This document shows positions 50,913-59,610 of a stretch of DNA of 64,000 bases, one piece after another. The stretch's first letter is position 1. Every line of letters starts with the position of its first letter. This DNA comes from an uncultured Eggerthellaceae bacterium (lineage in GTDB: Bacteria; Actinomycetota; Coriobacteriia; Coriobacteriales; Eggerthellaceae): assembly GCA_934617425.1 (NCBI GenBank), contig CAKTUD010000003.1:1-64000 (forward strand), in the 5' to 3' direction. A model generated the notes under the pieces. It did not search any database. It was given only the letters and a program-made list of their open reading frames with translations, and was not told the origin of the DNA. The position numbers and the translations under genes were made by a program.

Positions 50913-53294
50913 ATGTCGGCCGCGGTGAAAAAAGATGTATCTGGTTTGGTTGAACCTCACAGGCCGGCGTTGCCGCCCTTGTTTCTTGTCGGGCTCGCAT
51001 TTTGGTTCGCATGCGCAACGGTTTTGTCGATGGTTCGTGCAAGCGGTGTCGATTCGGTGCGCGGACTTTTCGTTGTTGCCGCGTTTTTAACGGCTGTATC
51101 CATCGTCGCCCTTCTGTTCGGCCTTCGAAAAAAGATCTCGATCTTGCCTTTTCTGTTGATGGCTTCATCGATTGGGTTTTTGCTGGGTGCGGCAAGCGCT
51201 TGCCAATTGAAAATCCAAGAAGATGCGATTGGTGATTCTGGTATGAATTCGGGCCTGGTTAGGCTTGAAGAGGACGCTAAGAAAGGCACTTATGGGTGGG
51301 AATGCCTCGCTCGCTTGGAAACTGGCGCAAGTGATGGGGTCATGGTTCTCTTACGTATGAAAGATAGCGTTAAAGGGGAGAACGCTCTTCGCTATGGGGA
51401 TAGCTACAACGTCTCTTTCTCCCTTAAGTCGCCTCATTTCGAGAGTAGTGCCTACTGCTGGAATAAAGGGGCTTGCGCGATTGTCGATGCGAGCTTGCTT
51501 GAATCCGGTAGCCAAGAGGCGCTTGGTGGGATGATTCTGAGCGTGAGAAATCGAGCAATCGATGGATTTGAAGCTATAGGTGGCGAAGATGCTGCGGTGC
51601 GCGAGCCAGCCGCTTTTCTTGCGGCTATATCGTGCGGGTACCGCAGCGATCTTTTCGATTCGTCGTTTTATGACGCTGTGAAAAAATGCGGGCTCGCTCA
51701 TCTCGTCGCCGTTTCTGGCGCACATCTTGTGGTCGTGTCGTCGTTTGTTTCGAGCTTGCTTGTTGCATTGCGTTTGCCGAGAAGAGCTGTTTTCGGCGTT
51801 TCGGCGATAACGATATTTGCGTATTTGGTGTTGGCCGGATGTCCTGTTTCTGCTCTTCGTGCAACTGCGATGAGCCTTGTCGGTTCGAGTTCGTTTTTGA
51901 GTGGGAGACGGCCGTCGTCTCTTAATGCGCTGGGGCTTTGTGCTTTGATGCTTATTTTGCTTTCGCCGCAAACGGCCCTTTCGGTTTCATTTCTTCTTTC
52001 GTTTGCATCGACTGCGGGAATCGTCTTGTTCTCATCGTATATCGCTTACGCTTTGCGAGTTCTTGTTAGAAACATGCCGCTATTGCTTGCTGGTCCATTG
52101 TCGCTAACGATAGCCTCGAATCTAGTTTGCCTTCCTATTTCGATATCTTTGTTCAGCCAGTTGCCCCTTGTTGCGCTGTTCGCGAATGTGGTGTGCGGGC
52201 TTGCTTTCACGCCGTTGTGTCTCGTGGCTTTGCTCTACGGGCTGGTAGCGGCGCTTCTTCCGTCGTTGGCGTGTTCGGCATCGGGGCTTGTCGTGGTGCC
52301 GACAAAGGTGTTTTGCGCTTTAGTGCGAGGTATTTCGACTCTGCCATATTCTTGCATCCCGATAACATGCGATTGGGCTTTGGCGGTTGTGCTCGCTTTG
52401 GGTCTGCCATTTCTCTTCTGGGTGTTTTGGCCTAAAATCACGCGATCCCGGGCTTTTGCTGCGACATTTTGCACGTTTTCGGTATTGCTGCTATTTGTTT
52501 TCGTCATCCCGATAGATGCCGGAACGCGAATCGTCATGCTCGACGTGGGGCAGGGCGATGCCTTTTTGGTGCAGAGCAAAGGTTCGACGCTTCTTATCGA
52601 TACAGGCAATCAAGACAAGCGTCTTCTAGAAGCCTTGGCGCGAAACAACGTGAGAAAAATAGATGCCGTGCTTGTGACGCATGCAGATGATGATCACTGC
52701 GGTTCGCTGAAAGCTCTCTCAGCTTCCGTAAGCGTGGACAACATCATCCTCGCTTCCGATGCACTGGAGAGCAACGAGGCGAATTACCAGAAACTGCAAA
52801 AGGCCGCTGCAGCTTCTGCGCAAAGCATCTTGACTGTTGAGGTGGGGGATACGTTGCGCATCGGTGACATCGCCTTGCGTGTTGTGTGGCCTAAAGGATT
52901 TGCAAATAAAGGAGGAAACGCCGATAGCGTTTGCTGCATGGCATTCGCCGATATCGACGAGGATGGAATCGCCGACTATAGGGCGCTTTTTACCGGGGAT
53001 GCTGAAACGACGGAACTTGAGCAGATCGTAAAAGAAGGCGATATTGCGGATATCGACATACTGAAAGTACCTCATCACGGCTCGAAGACGGGAATAAATG
53101 ACGATTTGGCGCGACGGCTTAGCCCGAAGGTGGCGCTTGTTAGCGTTGGGGCGGGCAATCGCTATGGCCATCCTAATGACGAAGTTATGACGTCATTGGA
53201 AAACGCAGGATCGCAGATAATGCGAAGCGACGAGCAGGGGGATGTTTCATGCAGAATGACGGCAGACGCGATGGAGGTGGTGGTGCAACGATAA
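50913..53294 (+). CDS. comEC: ComEC/Rec2-type DNA internalization protein
   Basis: This 793-residue membrane protein has three parts: an N-terminal DUF4131/OB-like segment with two or three membrane spans, a central competence domain of about eight spans (AAISCGYRSDLFDSSFYDAV, HLVAVSGAHLVVVSSF, CPVSALRATAMSLVG) and a C-terminal metallo-beta-lactamase domain (MLDVGQGDAFLVQSKGSTLL, THADDDHCGSL, VPHHGSKTG). It forms the channel for single-stranded DNA. ATG 50913, four bases after the comEA stop, is my choice; a TTG at 50901 is possible. Confidence 0.93.
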   Translation: MSAAVKKDVSGLVEPHRPALPPLFLVGLAFWFACATVLSMVRASGVDSVRGLFVVAAFLTAVSIVALLFGLRKKISILPFLLMASSIGFLLGAASACQLKIQEDAIGDSGMNSGLVRLEEDAKKGTYGWECLARLETGASDGVMVLLRMKDSVKGENALRYGDSYNVSFSLKSPHFESSAYCWNKGACAIVDASLLESGSQEALGGMILSVRNRAIDGFEAIGGEDAAVREPAAFLAAISCGYRSDLFDSSFYDAVKKCGLAHLVAVSGAHLVVVSSFVSSLLVALRLPRRAVFGVSAITIFAYLVLAGCPVSALRATAMSLVGSSSFLSGRRPSSLNALGLCALMLILLSPQTALSVSFLLSFASTAGIVLFSSYIAYALRVLVRNMPLLLAGPLSLTIASNLVCLPISISLFSQLPLVALFANVVCGLAFTPLCLVALLYGLVAALLPSLACSASGLVVVPTKVFCALVRGISTLPYSCIPITCDWALAVVLALGLPFLFWVFWPKITRSRAFAATFCTFSVLLLFVFVIPIDAGTRIVMLDVGQGDAFLVQSKGSTLLIDTGNQDKRLLEALARNNVRKIDAVLVTHADDDHCGSLKALSASVSVDNIILASDALESNEANYQKLQKAAAASAQSILTVEVGDTLRIGDIALRVVWPKGFANKGGNADSVCCMAFADIDEDGIADYRALFTGDAETTELEQIVKEGDIADIDILKVPHHGSKTGINDDLARRLSPKVALVSVGAGNRYGHPNDEVMTSLENAGSQIMRSDEQGDVSCRMTADAMEVVVQR

Positions 53295-53303
53295 AATGCA
53301 GGC

Positions 53304-54263
53304 ATGGCCAGCGATCTTCTTAATGTTTACCTTGCCGTAGGCGAGGATGTCCTTAAGCGGCAGCGTGTGATCGAGCGTTTGCATAAACGCTTGGAAAGCT
53401 ATGGCGATATCTCGTTCAACGACGATGTTTTCGAACCCGAAACCACCACGGGTGCCGCAATCGTGGCGGCGTGCAATACGCTGCCGTTTGCAAGTGAGGT
53501 TCGGTTGGTCGAGGTTCGTGATGTCGACAAACTGAAAAAAGCCGATGCTGAAGAGATTGCAAAATACCTAGCTTCTCCATGTGAATCTACCATTCTGATT
53601 CTTTCGGGCTGCAAGCTTGCTAAAAACACCAAGCTTTATAAGACTATCGCCAAATTCGGGAACAAGGCGATCATCGATTGCGCCCCTATGCGACGTGCCG
53701 ATTTGGTGAAGTCGCTTCGCTCAATGGCGGTTTCTCATGGTTTCACGATGACGCCTGCCGCATGCGAAAGGCTCGTCGATCTTGTTGGTGAAGATACTAT
53801 TCGCATCGATACCGAGCTCAAAAAGCTGGCTTTGTCGCATAACGGAAACGACCCCGTAACCGATAGCGAAGTTGCGTCGTTGGTGGCTCAAACGGCGGAA
53901 GCGAAGCCATGGGATTTCGTCGACGCCTTTTCGGCGCGCAACATCGCCCGTTGTTTCCATCTCTTGCCATTGCTCGAGTCATCGTCGCCTTATTCGCTAA
54001 TGGCGCAGTGTCAAACGCGTATTCGTGAACTGCTTTGCGCCCAGACGCTCGAGCGCCGTGGTTGCGCGCGGGATTTGCCGACGGTGCTGAAGATGCCGCC
54101 TTGGCGCGTTAAAAATCATCTACGTTGGGCGCGCGGCTTTACGGAGCGCGAGCTTGTGCAGGCTCTTTCTTCTTCGCGCGATGCTGAAAAACGTATGAAA
54201 AGCGGTGCTGATCCCAAGCGGGAATTCACCAATTGGTTTTGCTCGGTGGCGATTCGTCGATAG
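53304..54263 (+). CDS. holA: DNA polymerase III delta subunit
   Basis: This 319-residue AAA+-like clamp-loader subunit lacks a functional P-loop, as normal for delta. It shows VYLAVGEDVLKRQRVIERL at the N terminus, LPFASEVRLVEVRDVDKLKKAD, the Thr-x-Leu/Ile-x-x-x-Glu region EDTIRIDTELKKLAL and the C-terminal collar domain. comEC-holA-rpsT is a common bacterial order. The start is ATG 53304, nine bases after comEC. Confidence 0.9.
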   Translation: MASDLLNVYLAVGEDVLKRQRVIERLHKRLESYGDISFNDDVFEPETTTGAAIVAACNTLPFASEVRLVEVRDVDKLKKADAEEIAKYLASPCESTILILSGCKLAKNTKLYKTIAKFGNKAIIDCAPMRRADLVKSLRSMAVSHGFTMTPAACERLVDLVGEDTIRIDTELKKLALSHNGNDPVTDSEVASLVAQTAEAKPWDFVDAFSARNIARCFHLLPLLESSSPYSLMAQCQTRIRELLCAQTLERRGCARDLPTVLKMPPWRVKNHLRWARGFTERELVQALSSSRDAEKRMKSGADPKREFTNWFCSVAIRR

Positions 54264-54328
54264 ACGATTCGCCATTACTTCATGGCGGCGAAAACCCAAG
54301 GATGCTTTGTTCTTTGAAGAGGGTTGCT

Positions 54329-54383
54329 GCTATTTACCTCGTAAATAGCGAAGAGGGCTGCTTCGTATGAAACAGCCCTCTTC
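54329..54383. terminator. two tandem hairpins between convergent holA and rpsT
   Basis: The first hairpin is GCTATTTAC (54329-54337), CTC, GTAAATAGC (54341-54349). The second, directly adjacent, is GAAGAGGGCTG (54350-54360) with CAGCCCTCTTC (54373-54383), an 11-bp perfect stem. They probably stop transcription from rpsT (leftward) and holA (rightward). Neither has a long T-run, although the leftward transcript sees the U-containing GCUAUUUAC arm after the GC-rich stem. Confidence 0.65.
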
Positions 54384-54409
54384 GTCAAGCGATTATTTGC
54401 TTCGGGATG

Positions 54410-54901
54410 CTATTCAGCGGCCTCTTCGCCTTCAGCCTTTTCAGCCTCGGCGGCAGCAGCGGCTTTCTTCTCAGCAGCAGCTTTCTCGGCCTTCTTCTGA
54501 GCCTTGACGCGCTTTTCCTTTTCGGCGTTTGCAGCAGCGTAAGCCTCTTTGCGGGCAGCTTTTGCAGCAGCTTTCTTGTTGCCGGTCTTCTCTTGCTTTT
54601 TGGGTTCGGGCTTCACGTAAGCGGCACGCACTTCATCGGTGACGATGGTGTTGGCGACGGCCATAACGCCGCTCTTGCGGTTAGCGGCCTGGTTCTTGTG
54701 GATGACGCCCTTGGAAGCAGCCTTGTCGAGCAGACGGCAAGCGTTCAGAGCGGCAGCGTAAGCCTCGGTTGCATTGCCAGCCGCAACAGCTTCGCGGACG
54801 CGACGCACGGCGGTCTTCAACTCGGATTTGGTCGCGCGGTTGGTCTGACGAGACTTCTCGTTGGTGATGATGCGCTTTTTCTGGCTCTTGATGTTTGCCA
54901 T
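54410..54901 (-). CDS. rpsT: 30S ribosomal protein S20 with long C-terminal extension
   Basis: This 163-residue protein begins MANIKSQKKRIITNEKSRQT and carries the whole S20 fold in residues 1 to about 88 (ending VIHKNQAANRKSGVMAV and a short helix). The remaining 75 residues are an Ala/Lys/Glu-rich tail that turns from basic (KKAAAKAARKEA) to acidic at the end (AEGEEAAE), roughly doubling the usual 87-residue length. ATG 54901 is chosen over an upstream frame start at 54991 by family alignment and an AAAGGG SD. Confidence 0.94.
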   Translation of the reverse strand: MANIKSQKKRIITNEKSRQTNRATKSELKTAVRRVREAVAAGNATEAYAAALNACRLLDKAASKGVIHKNQAANRKSGVMAVANTIVTDEVRAAYVKPEPKKQEKTGNKKAAAKAARKEAYAAANAEKEKRVKAQKKAEKAAAEKKAAAAAEAEKAEGEEAAE

Positions 54902-55117
54902 TTTTCGAAACCCTTTCGTTTCTACCTTTATGAACTTGATTGCATTGCAATCGGCGGTGCCAAGCGGGAGACGAAAGAGATGCGAATGCACGGATGACAG
55001 ATTGGCATACGGCGGCGTTAAGCTTGCTTCGTATGCGGAACGGACAGGTTTTCCCGTTCAAGTAGCCAATCGGCCATCCGGCACCACGATGATCCTTCGT
55101 GCAGCCTTGTCTGCGGA

Positions 55118-55135
55118 TTCACGTTAAAACGTGAA
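55118..55135. repeat. 18-bp operator-like palindrome
   Basis: TTCACGTT, AA, AACGTGAA gives two perfect 8-bp arms with a 2-bp centre. It lies roughly midway between the rpsT and lepA starts. The symmetry suits a dimeric transcription factor; the factor is not identifiable from this window. Confidence 0.55.
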
Positions 55136-55195
55136 CGCATGCCGGACACGCAATTGCTTAGGATAGCAAAGTCCGCCCCACTATGCACTATCGAA

Positions 55196-55225
55196 TTGCA
55201 AGTTGTGCAGATGAATGCATATTTT
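55196..55225 (+). promoter_or_regulatory. candidate lepA promoter
   Basis: TTGCAA (55196-55201) and TATTTT (55220-55225) are separated by 18 bp, about 90 bp before the lepA ATG. The match to consensus is moderate. Confidence 0.4.
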
Positions 55226-55314
55226 TGCCGCTCGGCTAGCTGGCTGGTAGAATTCAGTCAGCAAAAGCGCGCGCTTTGAATGTGCGCTCCCGATAAATTG
55301 TGAAAGTTCAGGTT

Positions 55315-57117
55315 ATGACAGACCCTTCGCACATCCGAAATTTCAGCATAATCGCCCACATCGATCACGGTAAATCGACCCTCTCCGATCGCATTCTCGA
55401 GCTTACGGGCACCGTTTCGAAGCGCGATATGCAAGCGCAGCTGCTCGACAGCATGGACATCGAGCGCGAGCGCGGCATCACCATCAAAAGCCAAGCGGTG
55501 CGCGTAAGCTACACCGCTGACGATGGCGAGGTATATCAGTTCAACCTTATTGACACCCCTGGTCATGTCGACTTTACTTATGAGGTGAGCCGCAGTTTGG
55601 CTGCTTGCGAGGGTGCTGTTTTGGTGGTCGATGCCACGCAGGGCGTCGAAGCGCAAACCGTCGCGAACGCCATGATGGCTATGAACGCGAACCTCGAGAT
55701 CATCCCCCTCATCAACAAAATCGACCTTCCCTCTGCCGAGCCCGAGCGCGTGAAAGCCGAGATAGAGGATGGTCTTGCCATACCCGCCGACGATGCGGTC
55801 TTGGCTAGCGGCAAAACGGGGGAGGGCGTGCACGATCTGCTCGAAGCCATCGTGTACAGCATTCCCGCCCCCGAAGGGGATGCCGATGCTGCGCTGCGTG
55901 CGCTTATCTTCGATAGTTATTTCGATCCGTATCGTGGCGTCGTCGCTTTGGTTCGCGTTGTCGACGGCAGCATGAAGAAGGGCCAGAAGCTCCGTCTCAT
56001 GTCTGCTGGGAAAACCATTCTTGCTGAGGAAGTGGGCGCGCGCCATCCCGCCGAAGAACCCCTGCCCGAACTTGCTGTGGGTGAGGTGGGTTATCTGGTG
56101 ACCGGCCTAAAAGATCTCTCGCATGTAAAGGTGGGCGATACCATCACGCTTGCCGAGGGTGGCGTCGAGGAGCCTTTGCCGGGCTATCGCGAGGCGAAGC
56201 CGATGGTCTACACCGGTTTGTTCCCTATCGATTCCGACCAGTACGAACCGCTTAAAGAGGCACTCGAAAAGCTTTCCCTCAACGACCCCGCGCTTATCTG
56301 GGAACCTGAGAAGTCCCATGCACTGGGTTTCGGTTTCCGCGTGGGATTTTTGGGGTTACTGCACATGGAAGTGGTGAAAGAGCGTCTTGAGCGCGAGTTC
56401 AACCTCGATCTTCTGGCAACGGCTCCGTCGGTCGAATACCACGTCTTTCGCCATGGCGGCGAGATGATCAGCTTGCATTCTCCCCAGGAGATGCCCGACG
56501 CCAGCGAAATCGAGCATATCGAAGAGCCTTACCTCAAGGCCAAGATCCTCATCCCGCCCGATTATGTCGGTGCCGTCATGGATCTTACCGTTGCCCGCCG
56601 CGGCACTTTCGTCACCATGAACTACTTGTCGCAGCATACGGTCGAGATGCTTTGGGAGATTCCGCTATCAGAGCTCATCATGGATTACTTCGACAAGCTG
56701 AAATCGAATACGAAAGGGTATGCAAGCCTTGATTACGACTTTGCTGGATACAAGCGCTCTGAACTGGTAAAACTCGATATTTTGCTTTCGGGGAAGCCCA
56801 TTGATGCGCTCAGTTTCATCGTCCACAAGGACAAGGCTTACGATCGTGGTCGCGTGCTGACCGAGAAGCTGAAAGAGATCATCCCGCGTCAGATGTTCGA
56901 GGTGCCTATCCAAGCTGCCGTTGGAGGACGCGTTTTGGCGCGCGAAACCGTGAAGGCGAAGCGCAAAGACGTCCTTGCGAAATGCTACGGCGGCGACATC
57001 AGCCGCAAGCGCAAACTGCTCGAGAAGCAAAAAGAGGGTAAGAAGCGCATGAAGAGCATCGGCAACGTGGAGGTTCCGCAGGAAGCGTTCATGGCTATCC
57101 TGAAGGTGGATGATTAG
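55315..57117 (+). CDS. lepA: elongation factor 4 (LepA)
   Basis: This 600-residue translational GTPase back-translocates stalled ribosomes or helps biogenesis. G motifs: AHIDHGKSTLSDRI, DTPGHVDFTYEVSRSLAACEGA and NKIDLPSAEPERV; domains II, III and V follow, and the LepA-specific C-terminal domain ends with RMKSIGNVEVPQEAFMAIL. I choose ATG 55315 (MTDPSHIRNFSIIAHIDHGK), which matches the family; a GTG at 55300 adds five residues. The SD is weak for both. Confidence 0.95.
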   Translation: MTDPSHIRNFSIIAHIDHGKSTLSDRILELTGTVSKRDMQAQLLDSMDIERERGITIKSQAVRVSYTADDGEVYQFNLIDTPGHVDFTYEVSRSLAACEGAVLVVDATQGVEAQTVANAMMAMNANLEIIPLINKIDLPSAEPERVKAEIEDGLAIPADDAVLASGKTGEGVHDLLEAIVYSIPAPEGDADAALRALIFDSYFDPYRGVVALVRVVDGSMKKGQKLRLMSAGKTILAEEVGARHPAEEPLPELAVGEVGYLVTGLKDLSHVKVGDTITLAEGGVEEPLPGYREAKPMVYTGLFPIDSDQYEPLKEALEKLSLNDPALIWEPEKSHALGFGFRVGFLGLLHMEVVKERLEREFNLDLLATAPSVEYHVFRHGGEMISLHSPQEMPDASEIEHIEEPYLKAKILIPPDYVGAVMDLTVARRGTFVTMNYLSQHTVEMLWEIPLSELIMDYFDKLKSNTKGYASLDYDFAGYKRSELVKLDILLSGKPIDALSFIVHKDKAYDRGRVLTEKLKEIIPRQMFEVPIQAAVGGRVLARETVKAKRKDVLAKCYGGDISRKRKLLEKQKEGKKRMKSIGNVEVPQEAFMAILKVDD

Positions 57118-57149
57118 TTAAGCGAGAGCTGGCTTAGAGGCTAAAGAAC

Positions 57150-57335
57150 ATGAGCGAAGAAGAAAACAATTGGTTGGATGACGCGTTCGACGACGAGAAA
57201 AATCGCGCCGAGCAATCGAGCATGGCGGGTTCTTCCAAGCTTGCCGTGGGTGTCGGTTGCTTTGCCGCCGTCGTTTTGCTTGTCGCCGCGCTGGTTTTGG
57301 GCGCCAGCCTTTTGGGCGCCATCGCAAAAGTTTAG
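57150..57335 (+). CDS. small single-pass membrane protein of unknown function
   Basis: The gene encodes 61 residues. The first 25 are very acidic (MSEEENNWLDDAFDDEKNRA), followed by a short Ser/Gly hinge and one strongly hydrophobic Ala/Val/Leu-rich segment (about 31-58), ending in Lys-Val. GAGG lies nine bases before the ATG, and the gene fits exactly between lepA and the dus gene with a 32-bp and a 10-bp gap. I do not recognise the family. The acidic N-terminal part lacking a cleavage site suggests an N-in or tail-anchor topology. Confidence 0.7.
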   Translation: MSEEENNWLDDAFDDEKNRAEQSSMAGSSKLAVGVGCFAAVVLLVAALVLGASLLGAIAKV

Positions 57336-57345
57336 GCGATGGGCC

Positions 57346-58332
57346 ATGGTCGCGCTTTCTGGATATTTCGATTCGCACAAGCTTTTGCTCGCGCCCATGG
57401 CGGGAGTAAGCGACGTTGTCTTTCGTAAAATCAATCGCGAGTTCGGCGCGGATCTCACTTATACCGAGATGGTTTCTGCCAAGGGACTTTCTTACGCCAA
57501 CGAGAAAACGCGTCACCTAATCGACCTCGATGATGCCGAAGACCAGGTTGCTGTGCAGATCTTTGGCCACGAACCTGATGTCATGGCCAAGCAGGCTGCA
57601 TGGATAGAAGACGAACTGGGCGAGAGGCTCGCCTATATAGACGTGAACATGGGCTGCCCGGCTCGAAAAATAGTCTCGAAAGGCGATGGGTCGGCACTCA
57701 TGAATGCCCCTGCGCTCGCCGAGGACATCGTGCGTGCGGTTTCGCGTGCTGTCGAGCATCCGCTGACCTGCAAGTTTCGTCGTGGCTACAAAGTGGGTGA
57801 AGAATCTTGCGTCGAGTTCGCCAAGCGCCTTGAGCAGGTGGGCGCCGCTGCTTTGACGGTGCATGGTCGTTTCGCTATGCAGATGTATGCGGGCAAGGCC
57901 GATTGGGGTGCCATCGCGCGCGTGGTTTCCGCCGTCGCCGTTCCCGTAGTGGGCAATGGCGACGTCGTCTCCGGCGATGACGTTTTGCGTATGCTCGACC
58001 AGACGGGATGCGCCGCCGTGATGATCGGCCGCGGTGCCGAGGGCAACCCGTGGCTATTCGCCGAAGGTCAGGCAGCCCTTGCGGGCGAGGCGTTTGCGGG
58101 GCCGACCATTCTCGAACGGTTGGATATGGCCAGGCGTCATGCAAGCATGCTCAACGCGCTAACGCCTCGTAGCATGGTGAAGATGCGCAAGCATGCCATG
58201 TGGTATGTCGCGGGGTTGCCTGGCGCCTCTGCGGCTCGCGCGCGCTTCAATTACTGCAACACGCTCGAGGATTTCTATCAGGTGTTCGACGAACTCGAAG
58301 GATATATCGATGCAGCGCCTGCAAGCTGCTGA
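57346..58332 (+). CDS. dusB: tRNA-dihydrouridine synthase (DusB/Nifr3 type)
   Basis: This 328-residue FMN enzyme reduces uridines in tRNA. It has LLAPMAGVSDVVFRK at the start, NMGCPARKIVSKGDGSALM with the catalytic Cys, TVHGRFAMQMYAGKADW and the phosphate-binding GNGDVVSGDD and IGRGAEGNPWLF. ATG 57346 is the start expected by alignment; longer frames overlap the small membrane protein. The stop overlaps an upstream ATG of hemW (TGATG). Confidence 0.92.
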   Translation: MVALSGYFDSHKLLLAPMAGVSDVVFRKINREFGADLTYTEMVSAKGLSYANEKTRHLIDLDDAEDQVAVQIFGHEPDVMAKQAAWIEDELGERLAYIDVNMGCPARKIVSKGDGSALMNAPALAEDIVRAVSRAVEHPLTCKFRRGYKVGEESCVEFAKRLEQVGAAALTVHGRFAMQMYAGKADWGAIARVVSAVAVPVVGNGDVVSGDDVLRMLDQTGCAAVMIGRGAEGNPWLFAEGQAALAGEAFAGPTILERLDMARRHASMLNALTPRSMVKMRKHAMWYVAGLPGASAARARFNYCNTLEDFYQVFDELEGYIDAAPASC

Positions 58333-58343
58333 TGGAGGAAGAC

Positions 58344-59459
58344 ATGCCGCACGATCCCTACCGGGCGCTTTATGTGCATATACCGTTTTGCAAGAGCCGT
58401 TGTGCCTATTGCGATTTCACCACGCAGGCGATAGCGTCCGATTCGCCGGAGATCGATGCCTATATCGAAGATATCATCTTGCAGATCCGCCGCAAATCGA
58501 AAGCCGAAGAGCTTGGGCAGATCGAGACCATCTATATCGGTGGCGGCACTCCTAGCTATATCGGCCTTTCGCGCTTGTCGAGCTTGCTTTACGGCATATC
58601 GCTTTCGGTGATCACCACTCACGACGATATGGAATGGACGATGGAGGCTAACCCCGAAAGCCTTTCCGAGCGCATGGTGAAAGACATCTGGGCGATGGGT
58701 GTGAACAGGCTTTCCATCGGTGTTCAAAGTTTTGACGACGAGGTGCTTTCGACCATCTGCCGTGCGCATGATGCCGCAGCGGCACGCAAAGCCATCGAGC
58801 TTGCGCATGCGCGGTTCGAGAACGTGAGCGTCGATTTGATGTGCGGGATCCCCGGGCAAAGCATCGAGTCGTTTAGGGAGAGCGTTCGCACTGCGATCGA
58901 TCTGGGTGTTACCCATATAAGCGTATACCCGCTGACGATCGAGCCTCATACGCTTTTTCATAACCAGGTTGTTGCGGGCATTATCGACGAACCCGATGAC
59001 GATATCGAGGCCATGCAGATGAAGCTGGCGTCAGAAGAACTTGCGCGCGCAGGATTCGAACGTTACGAGGTGGCAAGCTACGCGAAGCCCGGGTACGAGT
59101 GCAGGCACAACATAGCTTATTGGACGGGCGTGCCTTATATAGGTTTCGGGACCAGCGCTGCGACCATGACCCAAAACGCCACGCGCCGCATGCGCCTCAA
59201 AGACGGCGCGGTCACCGATGATTTGTCGCGCAAGGAGATGGAAGCCGAGGACTTGATGCTGGGTATGCGCATGACCTGTGGCGTCACGGGGGAAAGAATC
59301 GCTCAGGCGCGGCAATATCTGACCAGTGTCGATGAAGCTTTCGCTCGGCTGCAAGAAGAAGGCCTGGTTGTCCCCAACATAGCCGGCGGCTTTTCTCCCA
59401 CCGAACGCGGCTGGCTTTGCGGAAACGATCTTTACGGCGAGCTTTTCGATCTCGCATGA
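58344..59459 (+). CDS. hemW: radical SAM heme chaperone HemW
   Basis: This 371-residue protein has the radical SAM cluster Cys16-x3-Cys20-x2-Cys23 (PFCKSRCAYCDF), the glycine-rich IYIGGGTPSYI, and GVNRLSIGVQSFDDEVL; the HemW C-terminal domain follows. HemW inserts heme into respiratory enzymes and was long misannotated as coproporphyrinogen oxidase. ATG 58344 has GGAGGA four bases upstream; ATG 58332, overlapping the dus stop, is in frame and possible. hemW upstream of hrcA-dnaJ is a conserved Gram-positive order. Confidence 0.92.
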   Translation: MPHDPYRALYVHIPFCKSRCAYCDFTTQAIASDSPEIDAYIEDIILQIRRKSKAEELGQIETIYIGGGTPSYIGLSRLSSLLYGISLSVITTHDDMEWTMEANPESLSERMVKDIWAMGVNRLSIGVQSFDDEVLSTICRAHDAAAARKAIELAHARFENVSVDLMCGIPGQSIESFRESVRTAIDLGVTHISVYPLTIEPHTLFHNQVVAGIIDEPDDDIEAMQMKLASEELARAGFERYEVASYAKPGYECRHNIAYWTGVPYIGFGTSAATMTQNATRRMRLKDGAVTDDLSRKEMEAEDLMLGMRMTCGVTGERIAQARQYLTSVDEAFARLQEEGLVVPNIAGGFSPTERGWLCGNDLYGELFDLA

Positions 59460-59511
59460 TTCACCTAGAAAGTAACGTTTCGGTACGAAAAAGGGCTAGT
59501 TGGGGCATTTT

Positions 59512-59538
59512 TTAGCACTCCAACCTTTAGGCTGCTAG
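59512..59538 (+). promoter_or_regulatory. CIRCE-like HrcA operator overlapping the hrcA promoter
   Basis: The left arm TTAGCACTC (59512-59520) is a perfect CIRCE half; after exactly nine bases the right arm GGCTGCTAG (59530-59538) matches GAGTGCTAA at six of nine positions. A TAGAAT -10 box (59536-59541) overlaps the right arm, with TTAGCA as a possible -35 18 bp upstream. The site lies 73 bp before hrcA, so autorepression by HrcA is likely. Confidence 0.75.
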
Positions 59539-59610
59539 AATACATTTTGCTGTCTGCGAAGACGGCTGATTCTGCATGTCGAAAAGCAAACGGGAAAAGG
59601 GGTGAATGCA

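Larger units (their letters stand above)
54902..55314. other. divergent control region between rpsT and lepA
   Basis: This 413-bp stretch has no supported gene. It holds the rpsT leader, a GAACGG/CCGTTC inverted repeat (55038-55059) that would be in the leftward rpsT transcript, a perfect 18-bp palindrome (55118-55135), a candidate lepA promoter (55196-55225) and a 14-bp palindrome AAAGCGCGCGCTTT (55264-55277) in the lepA leader. Confidence 0.6.

Noticed and set aside
54407..54997. 196-codon plus-strand frame opposite rpsT, rich in Phe/Leu/Ser
   Set aside because: It is the complement of the Ala/Lys-rich S20 tail; no SD or domain.
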